From Fluviicola sp. (GTDB taxonomy: Bacteria > Bacteroidota > Bacteroidia > Flavobacteriales_D > Crocinitomicaceae): a stretch of 7,284 bases of DNA. Position 1 is the first letter of the stretch, and every line of letters starts with the position of its first letter. Shown piece by piece: positions 6,771 to 7,284 of the stretch. The position numbers and the translations under genes were made by a program. The stretch is taken from NCBI RefSeq assembly GCF_030151805.1, contig NZ_JASLCN010000052.1:1-7284 (forward strand), written 5' to 3'. A model generated the notes under the pieces. It had not been told where the DNA came from. It searched no databases and worked only from the letters and a program-made list of their open reading frames with translations.

Positions 6771-7217
6771 ATGATTTCTCCTTACAACGACGAATATTTC
6801 ATGCGTCAGGCCTATATGGAGGCGCAAAAGGCTTTTGAACTGGGGGAAATTCCGGTAGGAGCAGTTGTTGTGGTGAATAACCAGATCATCGCACGGGCGC
6901 ACAATTTAACGGAGCGTCTTCACGATGTCACGGCGCATGCGGAAATGCAGGCAATTACGGCTGCATCGGAATACCTTGGAGCAAAATACCTGAAGGATTG
7001 TACGCTGTACGTTACGCTTGAACCTTGTGTGATGTGTGCGGGCGCACTCTATTGGTCGCAATTGGATAAAATCATTTTCGCCAGCAGGGATGAAAAACGC
7101 GGCGCTGGGCGTTTTCAGAATGAATTGTATCATCCGAAGACTGTGGTTTCGAAAGGCCCGATGGAAAGTGAATGCGCACAGCTGATGATTGATTTCTTTA
7201 AGGATAAACGTTCTTAG
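6771..7217 (+). CDS. tadA: tRNA-specific adenosine deaminase
   Basis: A zinc-dependent deaminase that converts A34 to inosine in the anticodon of tRNA-Arg(ACG), needed to read CGU/CGC/CGA codons. The 148 residues match the usual length. The zinc site is complete: HAE (His 56, Glu 58 as proton shuttle) and PCVMC (Cys 86, Cys 89) in the strongly conserved context VTLEPCVMCAGAL. The opening block YFMRQAYMEAQKAFELGEIPVGAVVV and the final ECAQLMIDFFKDKR helix fit bacterial TadA rather than guanine or cytosine deaminases. The ATG at 6771 is three bases past the previous stop and aligns with the family N-terminus; a second Met at residue 11 would cut into the first helix. It is the last gene of the operon in view. 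No hairpin terminator follows; the heptamer array starts three bases after its stop. Confidence 0.96.
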   Translation: MISPYNDEYFMRQAYMEAQKAFELGEIPVGAVVVVNNQIIARAHNLTERLHDVTAHAEMQAITAASEYLGAKYLKDCTLYVTLEPCVMCAGALYWSQLDKIIFASRDEKRGAGRFQNELYHPKTVVSKGPMESECAQLMIDFFKDKRS

Positions 7218-7220
7218 AAT

Positions 7221-7284
7221 AATTACGAATTACGAATTACGAATTACGAATTACGAATTACGAATTACGAATTACGAATTACGA
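7221..7284. repeat. Tandem heptamer array (AATTACG)n, nine perfect copies, continuing beyond the window
   Basis: Bases 7221-7283 are nine uninterrupted identical copies of aattacg, and base 7284 begins a tenth. The start is sharp, three bases after the tadA stop. Because 7 is not a multiple of 3, the plus strand reads as the peptide NYELRIT in every frame with no stop codon, while the minus strand has a TAA in each 21-base cycle. The true length is unknown because the window ends inside it. Confidence 0.97.

Noticed and set aside
5763..6902. Long minus-strand open frame of 379 codons opposite the cyclotransferase and tadA
   Set aside because: It spans two clearly real plus-strand genes, has a shadow-like composition rich in Arg, Ile, Phe and Asn, and shows no recognisable domain or start context.
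7221..7284. CRISPR array reading of the right-end repeats
   Set aside because: The units are seven bases with no spacers, so this is a simple tandem repeat.

Overview
The window is about 7.3 kb of chromosomal DNA that looks like Bacteroidota, probably a flavobacterium-like lineage. The evidence is moderate-to-low G+C, no convincing Shine-Dalgarno sites ahead of the start codons, several lipoproteins of the Cys-Arg/Lys-Lys type with short beta-sandwich domains, a YtxJ-type bacillithiol-linked protein next to pheS, and a heptamer tandem repeat (AATTACG). Assignment to a genus would be a guess.

Layout. (1) Bases 2-2761, plus strand: the 3' part of a large S9-family (prolyl oligopeptidase-like) serine peptidase. 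The reading frame is open to the left edge, so its N-terminus lies outside the window. (2) Bases 2761-2800: a perfect 40-bp palindrome with A/T tracts on both sides, acting as a shared terminator for the converging genes. (3) Bases 2816-4117, minus strand: three small lipoprotein genes. The first two (nearest the peptidase) are clear tandem paralogues and the third, most upstream, is a distant relative. A second strong hairpin (3297-3333) lies between the two close paralogues and terminates minus-strand transcription. (4) Bases 4118-4299: an A+T-rich divergent intergenic region that should hold the promoters for both the lipoprotein operon and the pheS operon. (5) Bases 4300-7217, plus strand: a tight four-gene operon with gaps of 1, 1 and 3 bases. 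It carries pheS, a ytxJ-like thioredoxin-fold gene, a glutaminyl-peptide cyclotransferase and tadA. (6) Bases 7221-7284: at least nine perfect copies of the 7-bp unit AATTACG, running off the right edge.

How the genes work together. The right-hand operon is mainly information-processing and protein-quality housekeeping: charging tRNA-Phe, a probable thiol-redox protein, N-terminal pyroglutamate formation on exported proteins, and wobble inosine formation in tRNA. The left half is cell-envelope biology: a probably exported peptidase and three lipoproteins of unknown function. No phage, transposon, CRISPR or defence system is visible. The two most unusual signals are the lipoprotein paralogue cluster and the frame-neutral heptamer repeat, which also appears as a short copy inside the 3' end of the peptidase gene.
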